64,000 nucleotides of DNA, taken from positions 1,860,001 through 1,924,000 of the forward strand of contig NZ_JAYKZX010000003.1 of NCBI RefSeq assembly GCF_035989265.1, read 5' to 3'. Shown here in pieces: positions 1 to 8,966 of the stretch. The stretch comes from Sphingobium sp. HWE2-09. Its GTDB lineage: Bacteria; Pseudomonadota; Alphaproteobacteria; Sphingomonadales; Sphingomonadaceae. Numbering within the stretch: the stretch's first letter is position 1; the number at the start of each line of letters is the position of its first letter. Under the pieces are notes generated by a model that saw only the letters and a list, made by a program, of their open reading frames with translations, made no database searches and was not told where the DNA came from. The translations under genes were made by a program, and so were the position numbers.

Positions 1-1006
1 TCGCCAATGCGGTGACGGCCGTGCAGGCTGCTGCTTCATCCAAAGGCGGGCATAGGCGCCCGGCGCGGCCGTCGTCCAGCAAAGCGCGCGAACCCGGCGC
101 GTCCGCCGCGACGATCGGCAAGCCCGCCGCCATCGCCTCCAGCACGACATTGCCGAACGTCTCGGTCATGCTGGGGTGATAGAAGATATCGGCGCTGGCG
201 ACGGCGCGGGCCAGGCTTTCGCCCTCCAGATGCCCCAGGACGATCGCGTCGCCGATCGCTTCGAAATCGCGGCGGGCCGGTCCCTCCCCTACGACCAGCG
301 CGCGCACGGGCAAGCCCTGTCGCTGCAACTGTCGAGTGACTGCGATGAAAGAGGCTACGCCTTTTTCCCGTACCAGCCGTCCGAAGAAGAGCAGCGCGAT
401 CTCACCGTCGCCTATCCCAAGCGCCCGGCGCCAGGCTGGGTCGCGACGCGCCGGATCGAACAGCGCGCGGTCAACACCCCGGCTCCATACGCTCACGGCA
501 TCGTCGCAACGCAGCAGGCGCATATCTCCGGCAAGCTGGTCGGTCGGCACCAGCACATGGTCGCTGCGGCGGTAGAAGCGGGCCAGATGCGCCTCGGCCA
601 GCGGGCGCAGCCAGCCCAGGCGATAATGTTCGAGATAGGTTTCGAACAAGGTATGCTGGCTGGCGACGATCGGCACGCCACGCGCCTTGGCGAAACTCTG
701 GGCGCGCGTGCCCAATATGTCCGGCGTCGCGACATGGACGATGTCGGGATCGAAGCGCACAAGGTCGCGGCGGATGGCGGCGGGCAGGCCAAGGGCGAGT
801 TGAAATTCGCCGCGCACCGGCAAGGTAAACGACGGGACCGGCACCAGCGTGCCCGCCGGTTCGAAGGCGGGCGTGTCGGTCACCGGCGAATAGACGCGCA
901 CCTGATGCCCGGCGGTCGCCTCCAGCCAGCCGACCAGCCGGTTGAGCGCCTGATTGGCCCCTTCGCGCAAATAATTATAGTTGCCGGTGAAGAGAGCGAT
1001 ACGCAT
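1..1006 (-). CDS. glycosyltransferase family 1/4 (GT-B), C-terminus off the left edge
   Basis: A GT-B fold glycosyltransferase that would move a sugar from a nucleotide-sugar donor onto a lipid or glycan acceptor at the cytoplasmic membrane. The start ATG (1004-1006) begins MRIALFTGNYNYLREGANQA, the usual N-terminal acceptor domain. FGRLVREKG opens the donor domain, and an E-x7-E motif (ETFGNVVLEAMAAGLPIVA, around residue 280) binds the nucleotide-sugar. About 335 residues are visible and the frame is still open at base 1. Its ATG overlaps the stop of the upstream GtrA gene (ATGA), so translation is probably coupled. The exact sugar and acceptor cannot be told; diacylglycerol or a polyprenyl lipid is plausible given the neighbours. 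Confidence 0.88.
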   Translation of the reverse strand, partial: MRIALFTGNYNYLREGANQALNRLVGWLEATAGHQVRVYSPVTDTPAFEPAGTLVPVPSFTLPVRGEFQLALGLPAAIRRDLVRFDPDIVHVATPDILGTRAQSFAKARGVPIVASQHTLFETYLEHYRLGWLRPLAEAHLARFYRRSDHVLVPTDQLAGDMRLLRCDDAVSVWSRGVDRALFDPARRDPAWRRALGIGDGEIALLFFGRLVREKGVASFIAVTRQLQRQGLPVRALVVGEGPARRDFEAIGDAIVLGHLEGESLARAVASADIFYHPSMTETFGNVVLEAMAAGLPIVAADAPGSRALLDDGRAGRLCPPLDEAAACTAVTALA

Positions 1007-1458
1007 CAGAGGCGACGAAAATTGAGCAGCGCGTTGAGCGCGAACATGACCAGCCCGGCGAAGACCGACACTACTATGCGTGCGAGCAGATAGTGGATTG
1101 GCGTATAGTGCAGTAGCAGCGCGTAAAAGCCCATGGTAATGCCCAGCCCCAGTCCGCCGCTGGCGAGGAAATAGATATAGCCGCTGGCGATCGCCCGGTC
1201 GGTCCCGCGAAAGATCCAGCGGCGGCCCAGCGCATAATGCAGCGAATTGGCCGCGACGAAACCGATCCCCGCCGCGAACACGCGCTTCATGCTGAAAAAT
1301 TCGACCAGCACCCACAACAGGGCCAGGCTGAGCGCGAAGACCAGGCAGGACACGACGGTGTTGCGCCACAGCATCGTCGCCGCCTTACGCGACAATAGCC
1401 GTGCGGTCAGGCCGCCGCGCGCAGGCCCGTCAGGCGCGCGCGCCGCTTCATCCAGCAA
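1006..1458 (-). CDS. GtrA family membrane protein
   Basis: Small GtrA-like protein with four predicted membrane segments (for example SCLVFALSLALLWVLVEFF and the closing VVSVFAGLVMFALNALLNF). GtrA proteins are thought to flip or present lipid-linked sugars for periplasmic glycosylation. The longest frame starts at a TTG (1456-1458), only 4 nt after the stop of the ferritin-like gene. An ATG at 1374 (MLWRNTVV), preceded by an AAGGCGG ribosome-binding sequence, would give about 122 residues and is a good alternative start. The end overlaps the start of the downstream glycosyltransferase. The three leftward genes look like one operon. Confidence 0.8.
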   Translation of the reverse strand: MLDEAARAPDGPARGGLTARLLSRKAATMLWRNTVVSCLVFALSLALLWVLVEFFSMKRVFAAGIGFVAANSLHYALGRRWIFRGTDRAIASGYIYFLASGGLGLGITMGFYALLLHYTPIHYLLARIVVSVFAGLVMFALNALLNFRRL

Positions 1459-1462
1459 AGGC

Positions 1463-2200
1463 TCAGGCCAGGTCGAAATGCGCTGTCACCGCTTCCATCC
1501 GCTCGGCGGCATCGGGCCAGTCCGCACGTCGGCGCATGAAGGGATTGAGGAACAGCAGCGGCAGTTTGAGGAACAATAATTCGCTATGGATGAAGCCGTC
1601 CACGGCCTTTTCCCAGCGCGTGTGTTCACGCCGGTGATGGCTGCGCAACCAGTCGTCATAGGGCGCCCAGTGGCTCGGTTCATCGCGGTGAACGATCGCG
1701 AAAATCTTCATCAGCACCTTGTCGTCGCGCACCAGCGGATGGGCGAGCAATGTCTCCACCTGCTTGAAGCCGCGTTTTTCCGTCAGGGAAATGATGCGAC
1801 ACAATTTTTCGAACTGGTCGTCATTGTCGATCACGCCCTGGGTGTCGAGCTGATCGATACCGCGATGGAACATGATCTCCACGAAGCGATCAATATGGCC
1901 GCAGGCGCGATCGACATGCAGCGGCATCGTGCCGCGCAGTTCGAACCAGCGCCGGAACATGAGATAATGTTTGCGTTCGTCGGCGCGATGCCGCTCCACC
2001 GCTGCGATCAGCGCGATGTCGTCGGGCGAGCGGACGCGGATCGCCTCCAGCACGCGATCGATGGCCGTATAGCCGCGATGCTCGTTATAAATGTAGATCG
2101 ACCCGAGTAAGTCGAGATACCGCTGACGCAACCATTCCCGCACCCTTGGACGGTATGCCTGCCCATGGGCAGTGTCAATCACGGGAAATCCTCTGCTCAT
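1463..2200 (-). CDS. ferritin-like diiron-domain protein
   Basis: A 245-residue helical protein with the signature of a ferritin-like four-helix diiron fold. Spaced E and E-x-x-H groups (ERHRADERKHYLMF and HRDEPSHW) could ligate two irons. No specific enzyme family is recognised; oxygen-dependent oxidation or hydroxylation of a lipid or glycan is one possibility because it heads an operon with gtrA and a glycosyltransferase. The start is placed at ATG 2198-2200 (MSRGFPVIDTAHG); the frame runs open further upstream but that part is compositionally unlike protein. The divergent membrane-protein gene starts at 2348, so 2201-2347 should hold both promoters. Confidence 0.75.
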   Translation of the reverse strand: MSRGFPVIDTAHGQAYRPRVREWLRQRYLDLLGSIYIYNEHRGYTAIDRVLEAIRVRSPDDIALIAAVERHRADERKHYLMFRRWFELRGTMPLHVDRACGHIDRFVEIMFHRGIDQLDTQGVIDNDDQFEKLCRIISLTEKRGFKQVETLLAHPLVRDDKVLMKIFAIVHRDEPSHWAPYDDWLRSHHRREHTRWEKAVDGFIHSELLFLKLPLLFLNPFMRRRADWPDAAERMEAVTAHFDLA

Positions 2201-2347
2201 ATTTGGAAACTCAACGGAAATATTCCGATCGCTCGTCTGCGCTTGCGGCGATGAATTGCGGATGAAGCGTATCGGGAACCGCTTCGTTCCGCTTCCGCCA
2301 TTTCCCGCATTGCTGCCTCGCCACTTCCTTGCCATGGAACAGGTCCG

Positions 2348-3859
2348 ATGACCGCCGCGCCCGCCCCTGCCATGTCGCCCCTGTCCGCCACGGCGCGCGC
2401 CATCCCCGGCGGCTGGCTGATCGCGGCGATCGCGGCCTGGCTGGGCATCGGACAGTTGCTGTTGTGGCGCTTCCTCGATGTCATGCCGGTCGCGGCCTAT
2501 GCCTTGGGCGGCCTGTCGCTATGTGCGCTATGCTGGTCGATCATGCGGGCGACGCGCGGCTTTGCCGGGCCGACGCCCGCAACGCTGCTGACCTGTATCG
2601 CCATTTCGCTGCTGCTGCTGCTGCTGGGGGGCGAAGGGCGTTTCTTCTACGCCAATATCGATTGGCAGGTGCGGCTGGCGGCGATGCGAGACATGGTCGT
2701 CAATCCCTGGCCCTTCGTCTATACCGCGCGCACCACCCCCGATGTGCTGCGCGCGCCGATCAGCATGTTCCTGGCCCCTGCCCTGATCGCCAAGGCGCTG
2801 GGAGGCCGCGCGGGCGACATCGCGTTGCTGGTGCAAAATAGCCTGATGCTGGGGAGCGTGCTGGCGCTCGGCTCCACCCTGTTCGATACGCGCCGCGCAC
2901 GCTGGGTGGCGCTGGTCGTCGTCATCGGATTTTCCGGGCTGGATGCGCTGGGCCGCATATTGTTTCGCGGCGGCCTGTCGGACCATCTCGAAAACTGGGC
3001 CTATCTTCAATATAGTTCGACCATCACCCTGGCCTTCTGGGTGCCGCAACATGCGCTGTCCGGCTGGATCGGCGCGCTGGCCTATCTGCTCTGGCGCCGG
3101 GGAAAGGCGCCATTGGGCGTGACATTGGCGCTATTGCCGCTGACGGCGCTGTGGTCGCCGCTGGGGCTGATGGGCGCGATGCCGTTCGCTGTCCTGGCGG
3201 GGGTGCAGACGCTGCTGCGCCGCGAACTCAAGGTCCGCGATATCGCACTGCCGGCACTGGCGACTTTGCTTGCCATTCCCGGCCTCCTTTATCTGGGCGC
3301 GGCGAATGACGGGGTGGGTGCGCGGTGGATGGCGGTCGCCCCCGTGCAATGGGGCATATTCGAACTGCTGGAGGTGCTGGTCTACGCCGCGCCGCTGGCG
3401 CTGCTGGTCCGCCGCCCGCGCTTCGGGCGCGATACGCTGGCGCTGCTGACGCTGTGGCTGCTGGCTATCCCGTTCGTCCAGGTCGGCTGGTCGATCGACT
3501 TCATGATGCGCGCGTCGATCAGCGCGTTGACGATCCTGGCGGTCATGCTCGCCGACGCCCTGATCCACGCGCCGCGCAGCCGCCCGTGGCTGATCGTGCC
3601 GCTGCTGATCGGCGCCATCACCGGCTGGCATGAGGTGCGTCGCGCACTCGTCTATCCTGCCGCACCGACTGTGCGATGCAGCGTGATCAGAGCCTGGCAG
3701 CAGAGCTTCGGCCGCTTCCCCATGGGTTCCTATCTTGCGCCGTTGGACGCGGTGCCGCGCGCGATCCGCCCGGTGCACCCAACGCCGGTGGACGCACAAG
3801 AGCCTGCCCATTGCTGGGACGGGCATTGGCATCATCCCGACGATGCGTCAGGCCGATAA
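2348..3859 (+). CDS. polytopic membrane protein, function unknown
   Basis: A 503-residue protein with roughly ten to twelve hydrophobic segments (for example WLIAAIAAWLGIGQLLLW, TLLTCIAISLLLLLLGG, ALLTLWLLAIPFVQVGW). It resembles large bacterial membrane proteins of glycan assembly in overall layout, but no catalytic signature was recognised. The soluble C-terminal tail is rich in His, Asp and Pro. It is divergent from the ferritin-like gene, and its last 12 bases overlap the convergent methyltransferase gene. The location within a glycosyltransferase neighbourhood suggests an envelope role, which is inference only. Confidence 0.7.
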   Translation: MTAAPAPAMSPLSATARAIPGGWLIAAIAAWLGIGQLLLWRFLDVMPVAAYALGGLSLCALCWSIMRATRGFAGPTPATLLTCIAISLLLLLLGGEGRFFYANIDWQVRLAAMRDMVVNPWPFVYTARTTPDVLRAPISMFLAPALIAKALGGRAGDIALLVQNSLMLGSVLALGSTLFDTRRARWVALVVVIGFSGLDALGRILFRGGLSDHLENWAYLQYSSTITLAFWVPQHALSGWIGALAYLLWRRGKAPLGVTLALLPLTALWSPLGLMGAMPFAVLAGVQTLLRRELKVRDIALPALATLLAIPGLLYLGAANDGVGARWMAVAPVQWGIFELLEVLVYAAPLALLVRRPRFGRDTLALLTLWLLAIPFVQVGWSIDFMMRASISALTILAVMLADALIHAPRSRPWLIVPLLIGAITGWHEVRRALVYPAAPTVRCSVIRAWQQSFGRFPMGSYLAPLDAVPRAIRPVHPTPVDAQEPAHCWDGHWHHPDDASGR

Positions 3860-4573
3860 TATCGCGTAGAGCGACAGGCCGATCGGAAAGCGAATGCGGC
3901 CGAGCAGATGGCGTTCCCAGCCGAATATGATCCGGAGGGCATGATTGACAGGCGGCGACGGTTCCGCGTCTAGCCCACCTTTACGGCGCAGCAGCCGGTG
4001 CGCCGTGCGTGTGGCGACCGCGATGGGGAAAAGCAGGCTGTTGAAATAGCCGACCGATTCCACCTTCAGCCCGGCGGCCTGCGCGACCGCGCGCAATCCC
4101 GACAAGGTATAGCGGCGTTTATGATGATGCAGTTCGTCATGATCGGACCAGAGCCAAGGCACTGCCGGCACGGTCAGCAGGATGCGCCCGCCCTGTGCCA
4201 ACCGATCCCGCAAGGCGGCCAGCGATGCGCGATCTTCCTCCACATGCTCTAGCACGTCGAGCAATGCGATCAGGTCGTAGCGTTGATCGCCAAAGCCGAT
4301 CCGGTCCGGCAACATGCCCGGTTCCACACGGGCAACGCCGCGCGCCGTCGCCAGCGCCCGCGCTTCCCCATCATATTCCAGCGCTTCCACGCCGCCATGG
4401 TCGGCCAGCATCGCCAGATTGCCGCCCGTGCCGCACCCGGCCTCCAGGATACGCGCGCCCGGCTGCAGGGCCATCTGCGTGCGGATCAGCCGATCCAATA
4501 TGGCGCGACGGGCGACGAACCACCAATGGCTCCCCTCCTGCGCGCTCATGCTCGCATAGGCTGATCGGTCCAT
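3848..4573 (-). CDS. class I SAM-dependent methyltransferase
   Basis: A 241-residue Rossmann methyltransferase of the Methyltransf_11/23 type. Motif I is ARILEAGCGTGGNLAML (around residue 40), with an acidic residue after strand 2 (ALEYDGEARALA) and the post-I motif YDLIALLDVLEHVEED. The C-terminal part carries a hydrophobic, basic stretch that may attach it to the membrane. It overlaps the 3' end of the upstream glycosyltransferase by 28 bases, and both run leftward, so they are probably co-expressed. The substrate is unknown; a lipid-linked sugar or polyprenyl compound would fit the neighbours. Confidence 0.85.
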   Translation of the reverse strand: MDRSAYASMSAQEGSHWWFVARRAILDRLIRTQMALQPGARILEAGCGTGGNLAMLADHGGVEALEYDGEARALATARGVARVEPGMLPDRIGFGDQRYDLIALLDVLEHVEEDRASLAALRDRLAQGGRILLTVPAVPWLWSDHDELHHHKRRYTLSGLRAVAQAAGLKVESVGYFNSLLFPIAVATRTAHRLLRRKGGLDAEPSPPVNHALRIIFGWERHLLGRIRFPIGLSLYAILSA

Positions 4574-5547
4574 GTCTCATCCTTTTCAGGCAGGTGATTG
4601 GGGTGGATCGGACTATGTGCGTCCACCACATAGAGCGGTCGCTTGCGCACTTCGCGTGCGACCCGCCCCAGATATTCGCCGATGATCCCAAGGCTGAGCA
4701 GGTTAAGCCCGCCCAACATCAGGACCGCGACCATGATCGACGCATAGCCGGGCACGTCGACGCCGGTGATGATCGTGTGCAGCACCAGGAACGCTGCATA
4801 GGCAAAGGCCAGCATCGCGATGCCACCGCCGATATAGGACCAGATGCGCAGCGGCATGGTGGTCGATGCGGTGATGCCGTCGATCGCCAGCGACCATAGC
4901 TTGCCCAGCCGCCATTTGGTCGTGCCAGCCCCGCGCGCGGCACGGACATAATCGACCGTCGCGACGCGAAAGCCGATCCAGGAGAACAGCCCCTTGTGGA
5001 ACCGCGCCTGTTCGCCCAGCTGCTTGACGACATCGACCGCCTTGCGATCGAGCAGGCGGAAATCGCCGACATTTTCCGGGATTGGATGATCGGACAGCCG
5101 GTTGAGCAATGCGTAGAAGCCGCGTGCGCTCGTCCGCTTGAGCCAGTTGTCGCTGGACCGGTCGATGCGGCGGGCGTTGACGACCTGCGCACCGGCCAGC
5201 CAGGCGCGCACCATATCGACGATAACAGCGGGCGGGTCTTGCAAATCCACGTCGATCGGGATGACGGCGTCGCCCACCGCATGGTCTATGCCAGCGGCCA
5301 GCGCGGCTTCCTTGCCGAAATTGCGGGACAGGGACAGGCAGCGCACATCCGGATTCAGCCGTGCCAATATGGCGATGATATCGCCGGTACGGTCGGAACT
5401 GCCGTCATCCACGAACAGATATTCCGCGCGCGCATCCGGCCCGATCAGGGCCAGCGCATCAGCCACCGCCGGGCGCGCCGCGTCGAGGAACAGGGAAATC
5501 GCCTCCTGTTCGTTATAGACCGGAATGACGATCGACAGGGTCGACAT
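4546..5547 (-). CDS. glycosyltransferase family 2, DPM1/GtrB-like
   Basis: A 333-residue polyprenyl-phosphate glycosyltransferase of the GtrB/ArnC/DPM1 class. The GT-A domain begins MSTLSIVIPVYNEQEAISL, carries FVDDGSSDRT and a DVDLQDPP metal/donor site, and ends with two membrane segments (IGGGIAMLAFAYAAFLVLH and ASIMVAVLMLGGLNLLSLG) followed by the family signature GIIGEYLGRVAREVRKRP. It would charge undecaprenyl phosphate with a sugar at the inner membrane. The start was set at ATG 5545-5547 because homologues begin at this point; upstream in-frame residues look untranslated. GtrA (1006-1458) is the classic partner of GtrB enzymes and lies in the same neighbourhood. Confidence 0.88.
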   Translation of the reverse strand: MSTLSIVIPVYNEQEAISLFLDAARPAVADALALIGPDARAEYLFVDDGSSDRTGDIIAILARLNPDVRCLSLSRNFGKEAALAAGIDHAVGDAVIPIDVDLQDPPAVIVDMVRAWLAGAQVVNARRIDRSSDNWLKRTSARGFYALLNRLSDHPIPENVGDFRLLDRKAVDVVKQLGEQARFHKGLFSWIGFRVATVDYVRAARGAGTTKWRLGKLWSLAIDGITASTTMPLRIWSYIGGGIAMLAFAYAAFLVLHTIITGVDVPGYASIMVAVLMLGGLNLLSLGIIGEYLGRVAREVRKRPLYVVDAHSPIHPNHLPEKDETWTDQPMRA

Positions 5548-5660
5548 CGCGCGCAACTTTCCCCAGAGAATGGGGATGCTATCGGCCGAAATGGTTAACG
5601 CCGCGTAAGCGCCTGACCCGCGCACAGGATTTATTTACCATATTCCGGCATGGCGTTGTC

Positions 5661-7184
5661 ATGCCCTTGCGCCTGCTGCCCCTCATTCGCCACCCCGCCT
5701 GCATCCTGACGCTATTTGGCGTGCTGCTGATGCTGCCGGCCCTGTTGTGGGGGCCGGGCTTTACCCATTCAAACCAATATAATCTGCTGTGGACCGCGCA
5801 TTTCGGGCAGGAAATGGCCGCCGGTCATCTCTACGAGCGCTGGTTGCCCGGTAGTTTCGAAGGGTTGGGCAGTCCGACCTTCTATTTCTACCCGCCCTTC
5901 GCCTATTGGATCGGCGGCGCTTTCCATGCGGTGGGCTTTGCCGTGCCGACGGCGGTCAACCTGACCGGGTTGGCGCTGCTGGTGGCATCGGGCCTGGCAA
6001 TGCATCATTGGCTGGCGACGCGCGGCACCCGGCCATTGCTGGGCGCGATGCTGTATATGGCCGCGCCTTATCATCTCTATGACATCTATGTGCGCGGAGC
6101 GCTGGCGGAAGCGACCGCGTTCGTCTGGCTGCCGCTGATCGCGCTGGCGATCGACCGGCTTCCGGCCCGGCGGGGCGTCGTGCTGCTGGCGACGGCCTAT
6201 GCAGGCCTGCTGATCAGCCATCTGCCGCTGGCGATGCTGACCGGCCTGTTCCTGATCGCGCCGCTGATCGGGTGGCGATTGTGGCAGCGCGCGCCGATAT
6301 TGCCATCAGCCATTGTTTCGGGGGTGCTGGCCTTTGCGCTGGCCGCCTTCTTCCTGATCCCGGCGCTGACGCTGCAATCCCACGTGTCGATATCCTTATT
6401 GTGGGTGCAGGATTATCGGGCGACGGATTGGTCGATCTGGAACAGCAGTTTCGAACTCTTTCCCTGCCTGGCGCTGGGGCTGATCCTGCTCGCCTGGCCC
6501 GCGGCGCGGACGCCATGGGGCGCGATCGCGATCGTGACGGCGTTGCTGTCCGTCCGCCTCATCCCGTTCGTCTGGGAGATATCCTTGCTCAACAAGGTGC
6601 AATTTCCCTGGCGCGCCTTTTGCATTGCGGAGTTTGCGGCGATCACCGCGCTGGCGGGCAGTCGGTTGCGCCCGGCGCTGCTGGTCGGTGCGGGCGTGTT
6701 GCTGCTGTTCCCCTATCTGTTCGGTGGCCTGCTGACCGCCGCTTTTCTGCGCAAGCCCGTCGATCAGGCGCTGATCGCGCGGGTCGCGCCGGATGCGCCC
6801 GAATATCTGCCGCGTGGCTTCGACCTGTCGCGCGTGCGCCCGAACGATCGCTGGGTCGATCTGACGCCGTGGCGCGCGCTGCCGCGTGGCGACGCGATAG
6901 TGGTCGAGCGGGCGGGACCGGTGACGCTGGGCCATGCCGCCTTCCCGATCTGGCAAGTCACGCGCGACGGCCGTCCCGTGCCCAGCAGCGGGCCGTTGCT
7001 GCATTTCGATGCGACGCCGGGCCTCTATCGCGTCGAACGGCAGCGCCTGTGGCAGGAGACGCTGGGCAGCGCCATCAGCTTGGTCGCGCTGCTGCTGTTG
7101 GCGATACTCGCATTACGTCAACGCGGCATTAGCCATTTGTCAAAGTTTCCACCCTATTCACCTGCACAACCTAGATCACATTGA
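5661..7184 (+). CDS. polytopic membrane protein (YfhO/PTPS-related type)
   Basis: A 507-residue integral membrane protein with about ten to eleven hydrophobic segments and a C-terminal periplasmic-looking domain (residues about 375-470) before a final membrane helix. The first loop has FYFYPPFAYWIGG and later loops carry Arg/Asp pairs, a layout seen in GT-C-like proteins and in those annotated as 6-pyruvoyl-tetrahydropterin-synthase-related membrane proteins. A role as a GT-C glycosyltransferase using the lipid-linked sugar made by the GT2 enzyme is plausible but not shown. It ends 23 nt before the cpaF start. Confidence 0.65.
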   Translation: MPLRLLPLIRHPACILTLFGVLLMLPALLWGPGFTHSNQYNLLWTAHFGQEMAAGHLYERWLPGSFEGLGSPTFYFYPPFAYWIGGAFHAVGFAVPTAVNLTGLALLVASGLAMHHWLATRGTRPLLGAMLYMAAPYHLYDIYVRGALAEATAFVWLPLIALAIDRLPARRGVVLLATAYAGLLISHLPLAMLTGLFLIAPLIGWRLWQRAPILPSAIVSGVLAFALAAFFLIPALTLQSHVSISLLWVQDYRATDWSIWNSSFELFPCLALGLILLAWPAARTPWGAIAIVTALLSVRLIPFVWEISLLNKVQFPWRAFCIAEFAAITALAGSRLRPALLVGAGVLLLFPYLFGGLLTAAFLRKPVDQALIARVAPDAPEYLPRGFDLSRVRPNDRWVDLTPWRALPRGDAIVVERAGPVTLGHAAFPIWQVTRDGRPVPSSGPLLHFDATPGLYRVERQRLWQETLGSAISLVALLLLAILALRQRGISHLSKFPPYSPAQPRSH

Positions 7185-7207
7185 TCGCGACGAAATGGCG
7201 GAGACAT

Positions 7208-8734
7208 ATGAGCGCCTTTGGACGGAAGAATGGACCCGCCGGCATAAAGTCCGGCTTTGGCGTTGCCCGCCCGATGCAGGGGGGCACCACCAAGGAGGAG
7301 TCGCGCGGTGGCGAACAGTTCCCGCCGCTCGACATCGCGTCGCTGCCAGGCGAAATAGCGTTCGACCCCTTGTCGGCGCCGACCAACCAGATGCAGCGCA
7401 ACGCCGATGCGATGGCGCGCCTGTCCGACCGCGCCAATGCCGAGCATGTGCCCGACGCCGGGCCGCAGGGTTTCGAAGCGAGCGTCCACAAGATCAAGGA
7501 GCAGGTGCTGCCCCGCCTGCTGGAGCGGGTCGATCCCGAAGCCGCCGCGACGCTGACCAAGGATGAATTGGCGGAGGAATTCCGCCCGATCATCATGGAA
7601 GTGCTGGCGGAATTGAAGCTGACGCTCAACCGGCGCGAGCAGTTCGCGCTGGAAAAGGTGCTGGTGGACGAGCTTCTGGGCCTGGGTCCGCTCGAAGAGT
7701 TGCTGAACGACCCGGACATCACCGACATCATGGTGAACGGGCCGGAGCAGACCTATATCGAAAAGAAGGGCAAGCTGGTCATCGCGCCGATCAAGTTCCG
7801 CGATGAAGAGCATCTGTTCCAGATCGCCCAGCGTATCGTGAACAAGGTCGGCCGCCGCGTCGACCAGACCACGCCGCTGGCCGACGCCCGCCTGCCCGAC
7901 GGTTCCCGCGTCAACGTGATCGTGCCGCCGCTTTCGCTGCGCGGGACTGCCATTTCGATTCGTAAATTCTCCGCCAAGCCGATCACCATCGACATGCTTG
8001 CCCAATGGGGCGCGATGTCGCCCAAGATGGCGACCGCGCTGAAGATTGCGGGTGCGTGCCGGTTCAACATCGTGATTTCGGGCGGTACGGGTTCGGGCAA
8101 GACCACGATGCTCAACGCGCTGTCGAAGATGATCGACCCGGGCGAACGCGTGCTGACGATCGAGGATGCGGCCGAACTGCGTCTGCAACAGCCGCACTGG
8201 CTGCCGCTGGAAACCCGCCCGCCCAACCTGGAAGGTCAAGGCGCGATCACCATCGGCGATCTCGTCAAGAACGCCCTGCGTATGCGGCCCGATCGCATCA
8301 TCCTGGGCGAAATTCGTGGCGCGGAATGTTTCGACCTGCTCGCCGCGATGAACACCGGCCATGACGGCTCCATGTGTACGCTCCACAGCAACTCGCCCCG
8401 CGAGTGCCTGGGCCGTATGGAAAATATGATCCTGATGGGGGACATCAAAATCCCCAAGGAGGCCATTTCCAAGCAGATCGCCGATTCGGTCGATTTGATC
8501 GTCCAGGTTAAGCGCCTGCGCGACGGGTCGCGCCGCGTCACCAACGTGACCGAAGTGATCGGCATGGAAGGCGACGTCATCGTCACGCAGGAATTGTTCA
8601 AGTTCGAATATCATGACGAGGATGACAGCGGAAAGATCATCGGCGAATATCGGTCGATGGGCCTGCGTCCCTACACGCTGGACAAGGCGCGGATGTTCGG
8701 CTTCGACCAGCCGTTTCTGGAAGCCTGCCTGTAA
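7208..8734 (+). CDS. cpaF: CpaF-family type II/IV secretion ATPase
   Basis: A 508-residue hexameric secretion ATPase of the CpaF/TadA branch of the GspE/VirB11 superfamily, which powers Flp/Tad pilus assembly. An N-terminal helical domain is followed by the NTD2 segment with DPDITDIMVNGPEQTYIEKK. Walker A is ISGGTGSGKTTMLNAL (about residue 295), the Asp box is ERVLTIEDAAELRL, Walker B is DRIILGEIRGAECFD and the His box is TGHDGSMCTLHSNSP. The start at 7208 follows GGCGGAGACAT. Unlike a usual tad locus there are no cpaB, C, D, E or tadB/C genes beside it, so it is an orphan copy or its partners lie elsewhere. Confidence 0.92.
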   Translation: MSAFGRKNGPAGIKSGFGVARPMQGGTTKEESRGGEQFPPLDIASLPGEIAFDPLSAPTNQMQRNADAMARLSDRANAEHVPDAGPQGFEASVHKIKEQVLPRLLERVDPEAAATLTKDELAEEFRPIIMEVLAELKLTLNRREQFALEKVLVDELLGLGPLEELLNDPDITDIMVNGPEQTYIEKKGKLVIAPIKFRDEEHLFQIAQRIVNKVGRRVDQTTPLADARLPDGSRVNVIVPPLSLRGTAISIRKFSAKPITIDMLAQWGAMSPKMATALKIAGACRFNIVISGGTGSGKTTMLNALSKMIDPGERVLTIEDAAELRLQQPHWLPLETRPPNLEGQGAITIGDLVKNALRMRPDRIILGEIRGAECFDLLAAMNTGHDGSMCTLHSNSPRECLGRMENMILMGDIKIPKEAISKQIADSVDLIVQVKRLRDGSRRVTNVTEVIGMEGDVIVTQELFKFEYHDEDDSGKIIGEYRSMGLRPYTLDKARMFGFDQPFLEACL

Positions 8735-8762
8735 GCATTGACCAGGGATCAATAGCGTGTTG

Positions 8763-8828
8763 TTCCCCGGCGAAGGCCGGGGTCCAGTTCTACGCTCTGG
8801 ACTGGACCCCGGCCTGCGCCGGGGAACA
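8763..8828. repeat. REPIN-like inverted repeat 1
   Basis: Arms 8763-8789 and 8802-8828 (27 nt each) are inverted copies with a single mismatch around a 12-nt loop. Each arm is itself a small palindrome (CCCCGGC..GCCGGGG). It lies between convergent-free genes cpaF and the methyltransferase. It may end cpaF transcription but has no T-tract. It has the same architecture as the elements at 18482 and 26233. Confidence 0.8.
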
Positions 8829-8966
8829 CCATCACTGTCCCCGATGCAGCATAATCATCGCGTTTTGGTATGAGATTAGGTGCTGGCAGGGATTTCTCTC
8901 TCGCTACCCCTTGCGCCCGGTACAAGGGACCGGCACATCACCCTCTCCCTAGAGAGGATGTCCCCG

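Noticed and set aside
176..1093. Open plus-strand frame over the first kilobase
   Set aside because: The minus strand encodes a clear glycosyltransferase and GtrA; the plus translation is composition-driven.
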